A DNA stretch of 64,000 nt, taken from Actinosynnema sp040640215. Its GTDB lineage: Bacteria; Actinomycetota; Actinomycetes; Mycobacteriales; Pseudonocardiaceae. Every line of letters starts with the position of its first letter. Positions within the stretch are counted from its first letter, which is position 1. The stretch is from assembly GCF_040640215.1 (NCBI RefSeq), contig NZ_JBFABG010000009.1:1-64000 (forward strand). Reading direction: 5' to 3'. Under the pieces are notes generated by a model. It was not told where the DNA came from and made no database searches. It saw nothing but the letters and a program-made list of their open reading frames with translations. The translations under genes and the position numbers were made by a program. Of the stretch, positions 43,025 to 50,410 are shown one piece after another.

Positions 43025-44334
43025 CCGCTGAGTTCGAGGTCCAGGGCATCGGCATCACCGAGATCGCCGAGCGGTACGGCACCCCGCTGTACCTCTACGA
43101 CGGCGACGAGCTGGCGTCCCGCGTGGACGAGCTGAAAGCCCGGCTGCACCCGCGCCTGGAGTTCTTCTTCTCGATGAAGTCGAACCCGAACATCGGCGTG
43201 CTGTCCGTGCTGCACTCGCGCGGCGCGCGGGCCGAGGTGTCGTCGCTGGTCGAGCTGGTCACCGCGCTGCGCGCGGGCGTGGAGCCGGCCGACATCATCT
43301 TCCTCGGGCCGGGCAAGAGCGAAGAGGAGCTGCGCGCCTGCCTGGACCACGGCATCTACGCGATCGTCTGCGAGTCCCTGGGCGAGCTGGCGCTGATCGA
43401 CCGGCTCGCCGCCGAGCGGGGCGAGCGCGCGCCGGTGGCGCTGCGGGTGAACCCGAGCTTCTCGGTCAAGGGCTCCGGCCTGACCATGGGCGGCAAGCCG
43501 CGCCAGTTCGGCATGGACGAGCAGCAGCTCTTCGCCGCCGACGACCTGGTGGCGCGCCACCCGCACACCAGGTTCCTCGGCGTGCAGGTGTACATGGGCA
43601 CCCGGATCCTCTCCGAGGAGGCGATCGCGGAGAACACCGAGCGGATCTTCGAGCTCGCCGACCGGTTGGCCGCGCACCTGGGCATCCCGCTGGAGCTGGT
43701 GGACATCGGCGGCGGGCTGGGCGTGGCGTACTTCGACGGCGAGCGCGACCTGGACCTGGAACTGCTGGCCGCGCGGGTCAACCCGGTCCTGGCCGAGTTC
43801 GCCGACCGGCACCCCGGCACGCGGCTGGTGATGGAGCTCGGCCGCTACCTCACCGCGACCTGCGGCACCTACGTCGTGCGCGTCCGGTACGTGAAGGAGT
43901 CCATGGGGGAGCGGTTCGCCGTCGCGGACGGCGGCACCAACCACCACATGGCGGCGGTGGGCATCGGGTCGTTCGTGAAGCGGAACTTCCCGATGCGCGT
44001 GCTGAACCGGGTGGACGAGCCCGCCTCGGAGAGCTGGCACGTCACCGGCCCGCTGTGCACCCCCAACGACACGCTCGGCAAGAAAGTCCGGTTGCCGCCC
44101 GTGCGCCCCGGCGACCTGGTGGGCGTCGAGCGGTCCGGGGCCTACGGGCCGACCGCGTCCCCGGTGCTGTTCCTCAGCCACGGCTACCCGGCGGAAGTGC
44201 TGGTCCACGCCGGTCGGGCCCACCTCGTGCGCTCGCGCGACGAGACCGAGGACCTGTTGCGCCACCAGCACCTCCCCGAACTCGCCGTCACCGCCGCCAC
44301 CGCCACCGCCACCACCGAAGGAAGCGCATCATGA
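43021..44334 (+). CDS. Fold-III PLP decarboxylase, BtrK/DAP-decarboxylase-like
   Basis: The enzyme is 437 residues with the alanine-racemase fold: PLP lysine Lys53 in FFSMKSNPNIGVL, His/Gly-rich phosphate site VDIGGGLGVAYFDGE, and the C-terminal Cys region GPLCTPNDTLG followed by ERSGAYGPTASPVLFLSHGYP. The family includes diaminopimelate decarboxylase and BtrK, which decarboxylates gamma-glutamyl-ACP. The match in context to BtrJ-BtrK-BtrI favours an ACP-bound substrate, giving for example gamma-aminobutyryl-ACP. Start and stop overlap with the neighbours (GTGA, ATGA) show tight coupling. Confidence 0.82.
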   Translation: MTAEFEVQGIGITEIAERYGTPLYLYDGDELASRVDELKARLHPRLEFFFSMKSNPNIGVLSVLHSRGARAEVSSLVELVTALRAGVEPADIIFLGPGKSEEELRACLDHGIYAIVCESLGELALIDRLAAERGERAPVALRVNPSFSVKGSGLTMGGKPRQFGMDEQQLFAADDLVARHPHTRFLGVQVYMGTRILSEEAIAENTERIFELADRLAAHLGIPLELVDIGGGLGVAYFDGERDLDLELLAARVNPVLAEFADRHPGTRLVMELGRYLTATCGTYVVRVRYVKESMGERFAVADGGTNHHMAAVGIGSFVKRNFPMRVLNRVDEPASESWHVTGPLCTPNDTLGKKVRLPPVRPGDLVGVERSGAYGPTASPVLFLSHGYPAEVLVHAGRAHLVRSRDETEDLLRHQHLPELAVTAATATATTEGSAS

Positions 44335-44603
44335 GCGAATCCACCGTCGTCGCCTCCCACGAGCGGATCGTCGACGCCATCACCGGCGTCCTGGCCCAGG
44401 TGCTGGACTACGACCTGCCGGAGCTGACCGAGCGGTCGCGGTTGTTCGACGAACTCGGCCTGGACTCGACCGGGGTCTTCGAGCTGCTGATGCAGCTCGA
44501 AGAGGCGCTCGAAGTCGAGTTCGACACGGACAACCTGGAGATGGCGCACTTCGAGACGGTCCGCTCGCTGGCCGACTTCGTCGCGGCGGAGATGGACCGC
44601 TAG
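44331..44603 (+). CDS. Acyl carrier protein, BtrI-like, dedicated to the amino-acyl unit
   Basis: A 90-residue carrier protein with Ser46 in LGLDSTGVFELLMQLEEAL. It is distinct in sequence from the PKS ACP at 28367 and is encoded directly after the PLP decarboxylase with an ATGA overlap. Its place next to the ATP-grasp and decarboxylase genes suggests it carries the amino acid while it is decarboxylated and then passes it to the KSIII or the NRPS. The first NRPS C domain has an EntF-like N-terminus, a class that accepts acyl groups from separate carrier proteins. Confidence 0.9.
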   Translation: MSESTVVASHERIVDAITGVLAQVLDYDLPELTERSRLFDELGLDSTGVFELLMQLEEALEVEFDTDNLEMAHFETVRSLADFVAAEMDR

Positions 44604-44606
44604 GCC

Positions 44607-45446
44607 ATGTACCGGACCACGGCACCGGTCTCCCGGTCGGGCGCGCCCGCCACCACCCTCGGCCTGGCCGGGGTGGTGCGCGCGGTCGGCGTGCCGGACG
44701 GGCGACTGGACGACGACTTCTCCCTGCGCCACTTCACCGACCTGACCGCGGGCCACGACGTGGCGCTGCGGCCGGACCTGCTGACCTCCGGCACCACGTT
44801 CACCGCGCTCACCCGCGCGCTGCACGAGCGGCTGGAGCCGCTGGCCGGGCCGGTGGACGTGGCGATCGTCGCGCACGCCACCCCGGACCTGGACTGCCGG
44901 CTGGCCGCCGCCACGTACCTGTCCGAGGCGCTGCCCGGCAACCCGCTGTGCTTCTCGGTGTCCGACGTCGGCGTGTGCGCGCCGTTCGCGGCGATCCGGC
45001 TCGCCCGCGACTACGCCGCCCGGCACGGCTTCCGGCGGGCGCTGGTGGTGATCGCCGACCAGGCCACGCTGCCCTACGACGTGGCGCACCGGCCGGCCGG
45101 CGACGCCGGCGTGGCGCTGCTGCTGGAGGCCGGTGCGACGCCGCTCGCCCTGGTGCACCGGGCGGGCGTGCCCGAACGGGACCTGCCCGCCGCGCTGGCG
45201 TCGGTGCTCGCGGACCTCGTCCCGGACGGCGGGCCGAGGTCCGTGGTGGTGGGCGCGGGCGTCGACCCGGACGTGGTGCTGTCCAGCGGGATCGCGGCCG
45301 GCGGGGCGGTCCGCTCCGCGCGGGCGGGCTACCCGTGCACGGCGCTGTGGGACGGCCTGGCCGAGTCGGCGGACCGCGTGCTGCTGGTCGAGCACGACCC
45401 GGCGACCGGGGACCTCGGTGTGGCGTCGGTGGGTGGGACGCCGTGA
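44607..45446 (+). CDS. Short thiolase-fold (KSIII-related) protein
   Basis: This 279-residue protein looks like a truncated thiolase-superfamily member. The segment LCFSVSDVGVCAPFAAIRLARDYAARHGFRRALVV in outline matches the KSIII nucleophile-elbow region, with a Cys in GVCAP, and strands for the first half of the fold are present. The second-half catalytic His/Asn motifs are absent. FabH proteins are about 330 residues. It may be a partner subunit of the 40744 KSIII, a non-condensing acyltransferase, or an inactive scaffold. Confidence 0.6.
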   Translation: MYRTTAPVSRSGAPATTLGLAGVVRAVGVPDGRLDDDFSLRHFTDLTAGHDVALRPDLLTSGTTFTALTRALHERLEPLAGPVDVAIVAHATPDLDCRLAAATYLSEALPGNPLCFSVSDVGVCAPFAAIRLARDYAARHGFRRALVVIADQATLPYDVAHRPAGDAGVALLLEAGATPLALVHRAGVPERDLPAALASVLADLVPDGGPRSVVVGAGVDPDVVLSSGIAAGGAVRSARAGYPCTALWDGLAESADRVLLVEHDPATGDLGVASVGGTP

Positions 45447-46126
45447 CGACGTCCGTCCGCGCGGGCGCGGACCACCTGGCGCGGTGCCACCGCGCGGCGC
45501 GCGACGAGGGCCTGGCCCCGGCACTGACCGTGCTGCGCGCGCTGGTGCTGCCCGGCCTGCTGCCGTGCGGGCCCGGTGGGCACGCGGTCGTGCCGCAGGA
45601 GGTCGCCGCGGGCGCGCACCGGGTGTGGCTGGACGGCGTGACGGCGGCGCGCTCGGCGGACGAGGAGTCCGCGGTGGACTCGATCGACCTCCCCGGCGGC
45701 ACGGTGGTGCTGCTGCGGCACGGCACCGGGTCGCGCGGCGCGGACGTGCACGCGGACCAGCGGGCGTCCTGGTCGCTGGGCCTGGTGTGGCTGCGGCTGG
45801 GGCTGTCCGAGGCGCTGCGGGAGACCTGCATGCGCTACCTCAACGGCCGGCGGACCGGCTCGACCACCGTGCTCCAGCAGCAGATGGTGAAGTCGGCGGT
45901 CGCGGACGGGCTGATCGAGCACCTGGAGGTGCGCGCGGTGCTGACCGGAGCCGGCGCGGGCGACCTGCCCGAGGTCGTCCTGGCCCACCTGCACACCCGG
46001 GTCACCGCGGCCGACCGCCTGCTGGTGAACCTGCTGGGCGCGAGCGGCTACCTGACCGGCGGTCCCGGCCAGGCGGCGCACGTGTCCGAGCTGGTGGCCG
46101 AGGCGTACGTGCGGGCCGAGTCGTGA
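45443..46126 (+). CDS. Acyl-CoA dehydrogenase-like half protein
   Basis: About 227 residues. The C-terminal ~120 residues (LGLVWLRLGLSEALRETCMRYLNGRR; LLQQQMVKSAVADGLIEHLEVRAVL in outline; LLVNLLGASGYLTGGPGQAAHVSELVAEAYV) match the C-terminal helical bundle of acyl-CoA dehydrogenases, while the N-terminal FAD/substrate domains are missing or reduced. It directly precedes, and overlaps, a complete acyl-CoA dehydrogenase. A heteromeric acyl-ACP dehydrogenase is a possible reading. Confidence 0.55.
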   Translation: MTTSVRAGADHLARCHRAARDEGLAPALTVLRALVLPGLLPCGPGGHAVVPQEVAAGAHRVWLDGVTAARSADEESAVDSIDLPGGTVVLLRHGTGSRGADVHADQRASWSLGLVWLRLGLSEALRETCMRYLNGRRTGSTTVLQQQMVKSAVADGLIEHLEVRAVLTGAGAGDLPEVVLAHLHTRVTAADRLLVNLLGASGYLTGGPGQAAHVSELVAEAYVRAES

Positions 46127-47304
46127 CCGCCCTGGACGGCCGCCTGGTGGCGCTGCGCGACCAGGTGCGCGAGTGGGGCGCGGACTTCCGCCGGCTCGGC
46201 CTCGCGCTGGACCGCGACCCGGAGCTGATCCGGCGGCACTTCGACCTGCCGGCGGTGCGCTACCTGTCGACCATGGGCATCCCGCCGGAGTACGGCAACA
46301 TGCCGATCCCGATCGGCGGCAACCGGTTCTACGGCACGCTCGCGCTGGAGCGGGCCATCATCATGGAGGAGCTGGCCTGCGCCGACGTGGGCATGCTGGT
46401 CGCCTCGCCCGGACCGCTGCTGGCCGGCGTGCTGGTGGACCTGCTGGCCGACGAGGCGCAGAAGGAGTGGTTCTACGGGCGGATGCTGGAAGCGCCGCTG
46501 TGGACGTTCTTCGCGCTGACCGAACCCGACCGGGGCTCCGACGCGGGCGCGCTCACCACCACCCTGACCCCGGTCGAGGGCGGCGGCGTGCTGTCCGGGG
46601 AGAAGCGGTACGTGGGCAACGCGTGCCGCGCCCAGCTCGGCGTGGTGTTCGCGCGGGTCGGCTCGGGTCCGCTGGGCATCAACGCGGTGCTCGTGGAGAC
46701 CCCGGCCGAGGGCTTCCGGGCCGAGGCGCTGGAATCCATCGGGTTGCGCGGCGCGCGGATCAGCGCGATCACGCTGGACGACGTGCACGTGCCGGCGGAG
46801 CGCTTCGTCGGCCGCCACCTGTCCCCGTCGAGGCGGGGGATGTGGGCGTTCGTGCAGACGTTCAACCTGCTGCGCCCCGGCGTCGCGGCGATCGCCCTGG
46901 GCATCGCGCGCGCGGCGCACGAGTACGTCGTCGCGAACCGGACCTCACCGCGCCGCGACGAACAGGACCGGCTGGACCTGCTGGGTCGTCGCATCGAGGC
47001 CGCGCGGGCCCTGGTGCACCTGGCGGCCCGCGCCGTCGACGCCCGGACCAGCGACGGCTACCTGGCGTCGGCGGCCAAGGCGCGGGCCGCGCAACTGGCG
47101 CTGGACGCGACCCGCGAGGCGTGCGGCTACTTCGGCGTGGGAGCCCGCTTCGACCACCCGGTGCTGGACAAGCTGGTGCGCGACGCGCGCGGTCTGGAGT
47201 TCATCGAGGGCACGTCGAACATGCAGAAGCTCAACCTGTTCCAGGGCCTGTTCACCGGGAAGCTGGACCGCGAGGACCCGTTCCGGGTGACCGTCGGGGC
47301 CTAG
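46123..47304 (+). CDS. Acyl-CoA/acyl-ACP dehydrogenase
   Basis: The protein is 393 residues with the full family layout: N-terminal helical domain, beta domain with FFALTEPDRGSDAGALTTTL (FAD/substrate motif) and a C-terminal helical domain ending LEFIEGTSNMQKLNLFQG, with the catalytic Glu362 in EGTSN. The enzyme introduces an alpha,beta double bond with FAD. In clusters of this kind it can act on ACP-bound acyl or aminoacyl chains, for example turning aminobutyryl-ACP into an aminocrotonyl unit. This last point is inference. GTG overlaps the previous gene. Confidence 0.88.
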   Translation: MTALDGRLVALRDQVREWGADFRRLGLALDRDPELIRRHFDLPAVRYLSTMGIPPEYGNMPIPIGGNRFYGTLALERAIIMEELACADVGMLVASPGPLLAGVLVDLLADEAQKEWFYGRMLEAPLWTFFALTEPDRGSDAGALTTTLTPVEGGGVLSGEKRYVGNACRAQLGVVFARVGSGPLGINAVLVETPAEGFRAEALESIGLRGARISAITLDDVHVPAERFVGRHLSPSRRGMWAFVQTFNLLRPGVAAIALGIARAAHEYVVANRTSPRRDEQDRLDLLGRRIEAARALVHLAARAVDARTSDGYLASAAKARAAQLALDATREACGYFGVGARFDHPVLDKLVRDARGLEFIEGTSNMQKLNLFQGLFTGKLDREDPFRVTVGA

Positions 47305-47310
47305 CGGGTG

Positions 47311-47335
47311 CCGGTGCGGCCGGGTGCGGCACCGG
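47311..47335. terminator. Weak convergent hairpin
   Basis: A 7-bp stem CCGGTGC/GCACCGG with an 11-base loop lies between the acyl-CoA dehydrogenase stop and the convergent MarR stop. It may serve as a terminator for both. The stem is short, so confidence is low. Confidence 0.35.
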
Positions 47336-47362
47336 TCTGCTCGGCCCGCACCACGACGCGGG

Positions 47363-47878
47363 TCAGCCCAGGGTGTCGGCGTTGGCGGCGACCTTGAGGC
47401 ACAGGTGGCGCAGGAGGGCCAGCTCGTCGGCGTCGAAGCCGCGGAACAGCGCTCCCATCGCCACCTCGGAGGGCCGCCGGAAGGCGTCCACCCACTGCCC
47501 GCCGGTCGGTGTGATCTTGGCGCGCACCGACCGGCGGTCGCTCTCGTGCGGCTGCCGGGCCGCCAGCCCGTCGCGCTCCAGCGTGTCGAGCAACCCGGTG
47601 GCGTTGCGCGGGCTGACCCCGGCGGACGTGGCGAGGTCGCCGATCGCGATCCCCTCGGCTCCGGCCACGCTGAGCCGGATGAGCAGGTCGAGCGCGCCGG
47701 AGCTCAGCCCGCCGCGACTCTCGGAGCCACGGGCGCGGAGGCGTTCGACGGCGTTGGCGGCGGTGCGGAGGGCGGCGGCGGACTCGAACGGGAGCGTGTC
47801 CCCGTCGTGGGTGAAGTGGACCATGGCGGCGCGGACGGCGGGTGCATAGAGCCGACCCTCGTTGTCTACGTGGTTCAT
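47363..47878 (-). CDS. MarR-family transcriptional regulator
   Basis: About 171 residues with a winged HTH of the MarR type (LSSGALDLLIRLSVAGAEGIAIGDLATSAGVSPRNATGLLDTLERDGLAARQPHESDRRSVRAKITPTG in outline, with the DRRSV wing) and flanking dimerisation helices. ATG at 47878 lies inside a perfect palindrome, which suggests autorepression. It is convergent with the amino-acyl operon and divergent to the SbnB/SbnA/NRPS operon. The ligand is unknown; regulation of export or of the cluster is possible. Confidence 0.9.
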   Translation of the reverse strand: MNHVDNEGRLYAPAVRAAMVHFTHDGDTLPFESAAALRTAANAVERLRARGSESRGGLSSGALDLLIRLSVAGAEGIAIGDLATSAGVSPRNATGLLDTLERDGLAARQPHESDRRSVRAKITPTGGQWVDAFRRPSEVAMGALFRGFDADELALLRHLCLKVAANADTLG

Positions 47879-47887
47879 AATGAACCA
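47871..47887. promoter_or_regulatory. 17-bp palindrome overlapping the MarR start
   Basis: TGGTTCATAATGAACCA is a perfect inverted repeat (8-bp arms, single central A). It contains the MarR start codon and lies next to a -10-like TAATAG on the minus strand (about 47893-47898). MarR proteins bind palindromes of this size and repress their own gene, so this is a strong operator candidate. Confidence 0.75.
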
Positions 47888-48265
47888 GTACTCTATTACG
47901 TACTTCCACACATCGCCAGGCCGGGGTCCAGGGCCGCCACAGCCGAGGGCGGCGCACGGCGTCATGCCCGGCGCGGCAGCCGCACCGGTCGCCCTCGGGA
48001 GGCGGCCGGTGGACGCGCACCGCGCGGGTCGTCGGTGTCCTGGAACCACCCCGGGACTGATCCGGTCGAATCGGTCGCGGTGAAACGCCGCGTACGGTCC
48101 GGTGAAACCGGCAATGTCCTCTCGCGGTGTTCCAGAGGTCTGCACACCGTTTTTCCGAGGTCGCGCGAGAGGTCCGTCTATATTTTCTCTACTGCCGAAC
48201 CGGGCCCGTCCCATTCCTCGGATAAACCCGGTCCGGTGTGGTCTCCCGGCCGCTCGCGGCCCGCC

Positions 48266-48294
48266 GTCAGCCCCGTGTCAGCGGCTCGTCAGCC
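48266..48294 (+). promoter_or_regulatory. SARP box B: three GTCAGCS heptamers, 11-bp period
   Basis: GTCAGCC (48266), GTCAGCG (48277) and GTCAGCC (48288) start exactly 11 bases apart with spacers CCGT and GCTC. A -10-like CAGCAT (48303-48308) follows after 8 bases, the usual SARP geometry. It lies 70 bases before the SbnB-like start, so the SbnB/SbnA/NRPS operon is a likely SARP target. The ~490-base gap 47879-48364 otherwise holds the MarR promoter and an AT-rich word TATATTTTC near 48180; no gene is seen in it. Confidence 0.88.
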
Positions 48295-48364
48295 GGGTTC
48301 GCCAGCATCTTCTGCGGGACCGCGACCCGATCGGGCAGCGGCTGTCTAGTGAAGGGGCGCGGAC

Positions 48365-49387
48365 GTGACTCCTGCTTTCGCGGTGATTTCCGGTGCGCAG
48401 GTCCACCAGGTTCTGCAAGGCCGGGAGAAGCATGTCCTCGAACTGATCGAGGCGGCCTACCGGGTGCACGGCGAGGGTGACACGGTCAATCCGCCGTCCT
48501 ATTTCCTGCGCTTTCCGCACGACCCGGCGTCGCGGATCATCGCGCTGCCCGCATCGGTCGGCGGCGACATCGGCGTGCACGGCGTCAAGTGGATCTCCAG
48601 CTTCCCCGCGAACGTCGCCGAGGGCCTGCCCCGCGCGTCCGCCGTGCTGATCCTCAACGACCAGCGCACCGGCTACCCGCTGGCCTGCCTGGAGAGCTCC
48701 ATCGTCAGCGCGGTCCGCACCGCCGCGTCCGCCGCGCTGGCGGCCGACTGGCTCTCCCGCGACCGGGGCCGGCCGACCCGGGTCGGGTTCGTCGGCACCG
48801 GGCTGATCGCCCGCTACATCCACACCTACCTGCACACCACCGGGTGGGCGTTCGACGAGGTCGGCATCCACGACCTGAGCGCGGACTCCGCGCACGGCTT
48901 CCAGTCCTACGTGGACGAGACCGCCGGCGGCACGACGAAGGTCCACGACAGCGCGGAGAGCCTGGTCCGCGACAGCGACCTGATCGTGTTCGCGACCATC
49001 GCGGGCGCGCCGCACGTCACCGACCCGGCCTGGTTCGAGCACAACCCGCTGGTGCTGAACGTGTCGCTGCGCGACCTCTCGCCCGAGGTGATCCTCGCCG
49101 CCACCAACGTGGTGGACGACGTGGAGCACTGCCTCAAGGCGAACACCTCGCCGCACCTGGCCGAGCAGGTCACCGGCAACCGCGACTTCCTGTCCGGCAC
49201 CTTGTACGACGTGATGACCGGCGCGGTCCGGCCCCCGGCCGACCAGCCGCTGGTGTTCTCGCCGTTCGGGCTGGGCGTCCTCGACCTGGCGGTCGGCAAG
49301 CACGTCTACGACGAGGTGTCGCGGGCGGGCGGACTCGCCGTCGTGGAGGACTTCTTCTACGACCTTCACCGCTACGGCAAGCGTTGA
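48365..49387 (+). CDS. sbnB: SbnB-like dehydrogenase for 2,3-diaminopropionate
   Basis: The protein is 340 residues, of the ornithine cyclodeaminase/mu-crystallin family: Rossmann motif VGFVGTGLIARYIHTYL, VKWISSFPANVAEGLPRASAVLILND and a C-terminal helix. In staphyloferrin B biosynthesis SbnB is an NAD-dependent dehydrogenase that oxidatively cleaves N-(1-amino-1-carboxyl-2-ethyl)-glutamate to L-2,3-diaminopropionate (Dap) and 2-oxoglutarate. Adjacent SbnA makes that substrate, so the pair is a recognised Dap module. GTG start at 48365, 70 bases after SARP box B. Confidence 0.88.
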   Translation: MTPAFAVISGAQVHQVLQGREKHVLELIEAAYRVHGEGDTVNPPSYFLRFPHDPASRIIALPASVGGDIGVHGVKWISSFPANVAEGLPRASAVLILNDQRTGYPLACLESSIVSAVRTAASAALAADWLSRDRGRPTRVGFVGTGLIARYIHTYLHTTGWAFDEVGIHDLSADSAHGFQSYVDETAGGTTKVHDSAESLVRDSDLIVFATIAGAPHVTDPAWFEHNPLVLNVSLRDLSPEVILAATNVVDDVEHCLKANTSPHLAEQVTGNRDFLSGTLYDVMTGAVRPPADQPLVFSPFGLGVLDLAVGKHVYDEVSRAGGLAVVEDFFYDLHRYGKR

Positions 49388-49423
49388 GCCGCCTGACCGC
49401 GGACCTCGCCTAGGAGTCGGCTC

Positions 49424-50410
49424 ATGCCAGTGATATCCACGCCCCAGGAGTTCAACGTGGACGACCTCTACGTCGACCTCCGGCGGCTCACCGGCCGCCC
49501 GCTGTACCTCAAGTGCGAGGGGTTCAACTTCGCCGGCTCGATCAAGCTCAAGGCCGCCAACGAGATGGTGTCGGCGGCGGTGCGCTCCGGCGCGCTGCAC
49601 GCGGGCACCACCCTGGTGGAGAGCTCGTCGGGCAACCTCGGTGTGGCGCTGGCCCTGGTGGCGGCCAGTCGCGGGCTGAAGTTCCTCTGCGTCACCGACA
49701 CCCGCTGCAACCTCCCGACCCGGCGGCTGATGGCCGCGCTGGGCGCGGAGGTGCACGTGATCACCGAACCGGACCCGCTGGACGGGTTCCTCGGCGCGCG
49801 CATCCGGTTCGTCGAGCGGCTGGTCGCGGAGAACGCCGACCACCTGTGGCTCAACCAGTACGCCAACCCCGGCAACTGGGCCGCGCACTACCAGACCACC
49901 GGGCCGGAGATCCTCAAGAGCTTCCCCGGCGTCGACGTGGTGTTCATCGGCGCGGGCAGCACCGGCACGCTGATGGGCTGCGCCCGGTACTTCCGGGAGA
50001 ACAAGCCGTCGGTGCGGATCGTGGCGATCGACAGCATCGGCTCGGTCACCTTCGGCACGCCCGCCCAGCCCCGGATGCTGCCGGGCCTGGGCACCAGCGT
50101 GCGCCCGCCGCTGCTCGACCGGTCCTACGTGGACGACGTGCTGCACGTCGCCGAGGCGGACACGGTCCGGGCGTGCCGGGCCCTGCTGCGCGAGGGTTTC
50201 CTGTTCGGCGGCTCGACCGGCACGGTGCTGTCCGGTGCGACCGCGTGGCTGGCCCGGCAGGACGACGACCTGACGGCGGTCGCGATCGCGCCGGACCTGG
50301 GTGAGCGCTACCTGGACACCGTCTACCACGACCAGTGGATCGCGGACACCTACGGCGCGGACCTGCTCGGCGAGCAGGCCCCCGCGACGCTTGCGAGGAG
50401 AATGCCATGA
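49424..50410 (+). CDS. sbnA: SbnA-like PLP synthase for 2,3-diaminopropionate
   Basis: The protein is 328 residues, a fold-II beta-replacement enzyme like cysteine synthase: PLP lysine Lys41 in NFAGSIKLKAANEMV, substrate loop VESSSGNLGVALA, phosphate loop GAGSTGTLMGC. SbnA combines O-phospho-L-serine with L-glutamate to form the amino-carboxyethyl-glutamate that SbnB cleaves. It thus supplies Dap for the NRPS encoded next. ATG at 49424 has GGAGTCG-type sequence upstream; its stop overlaps the NRPS start in ATGA. Confidence 0.9.
   Translation: MPVISTPQEFNVDDLYVDLRRLTGRPLYLKCEGFNFAGSIKLKAANEMVSAAVRSGALHAGTTLVESSSGNLGVALALVAASRGLKFLCVTDTRCNLPTRRLMAALGAEVHVITEPDPLDGFLGARIRFVERLVAENADHLWLNQYANPGNWAAHYQTTGPEILKSFPGVDVVFIGAGSTGTLMGCARYFRENKPSVRIVAIDSIGSVTFGTPAQPRMLPGLGTSVRPPLLDRSYVDDVLHVAEADTVRACRALLREGFLFGGSTGTVLSGATAWLARQDDDLTAVAIAPDLGERYLDTVYHDQWIADTYGADLLGEQAPATLARRMP

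Noticed and set aside
44607..45446. Full FabH-type ketosynthase
   Set aside because: Length (279 residues) and missing second-half catalytic motifs argue against an independent condensing enzyme.
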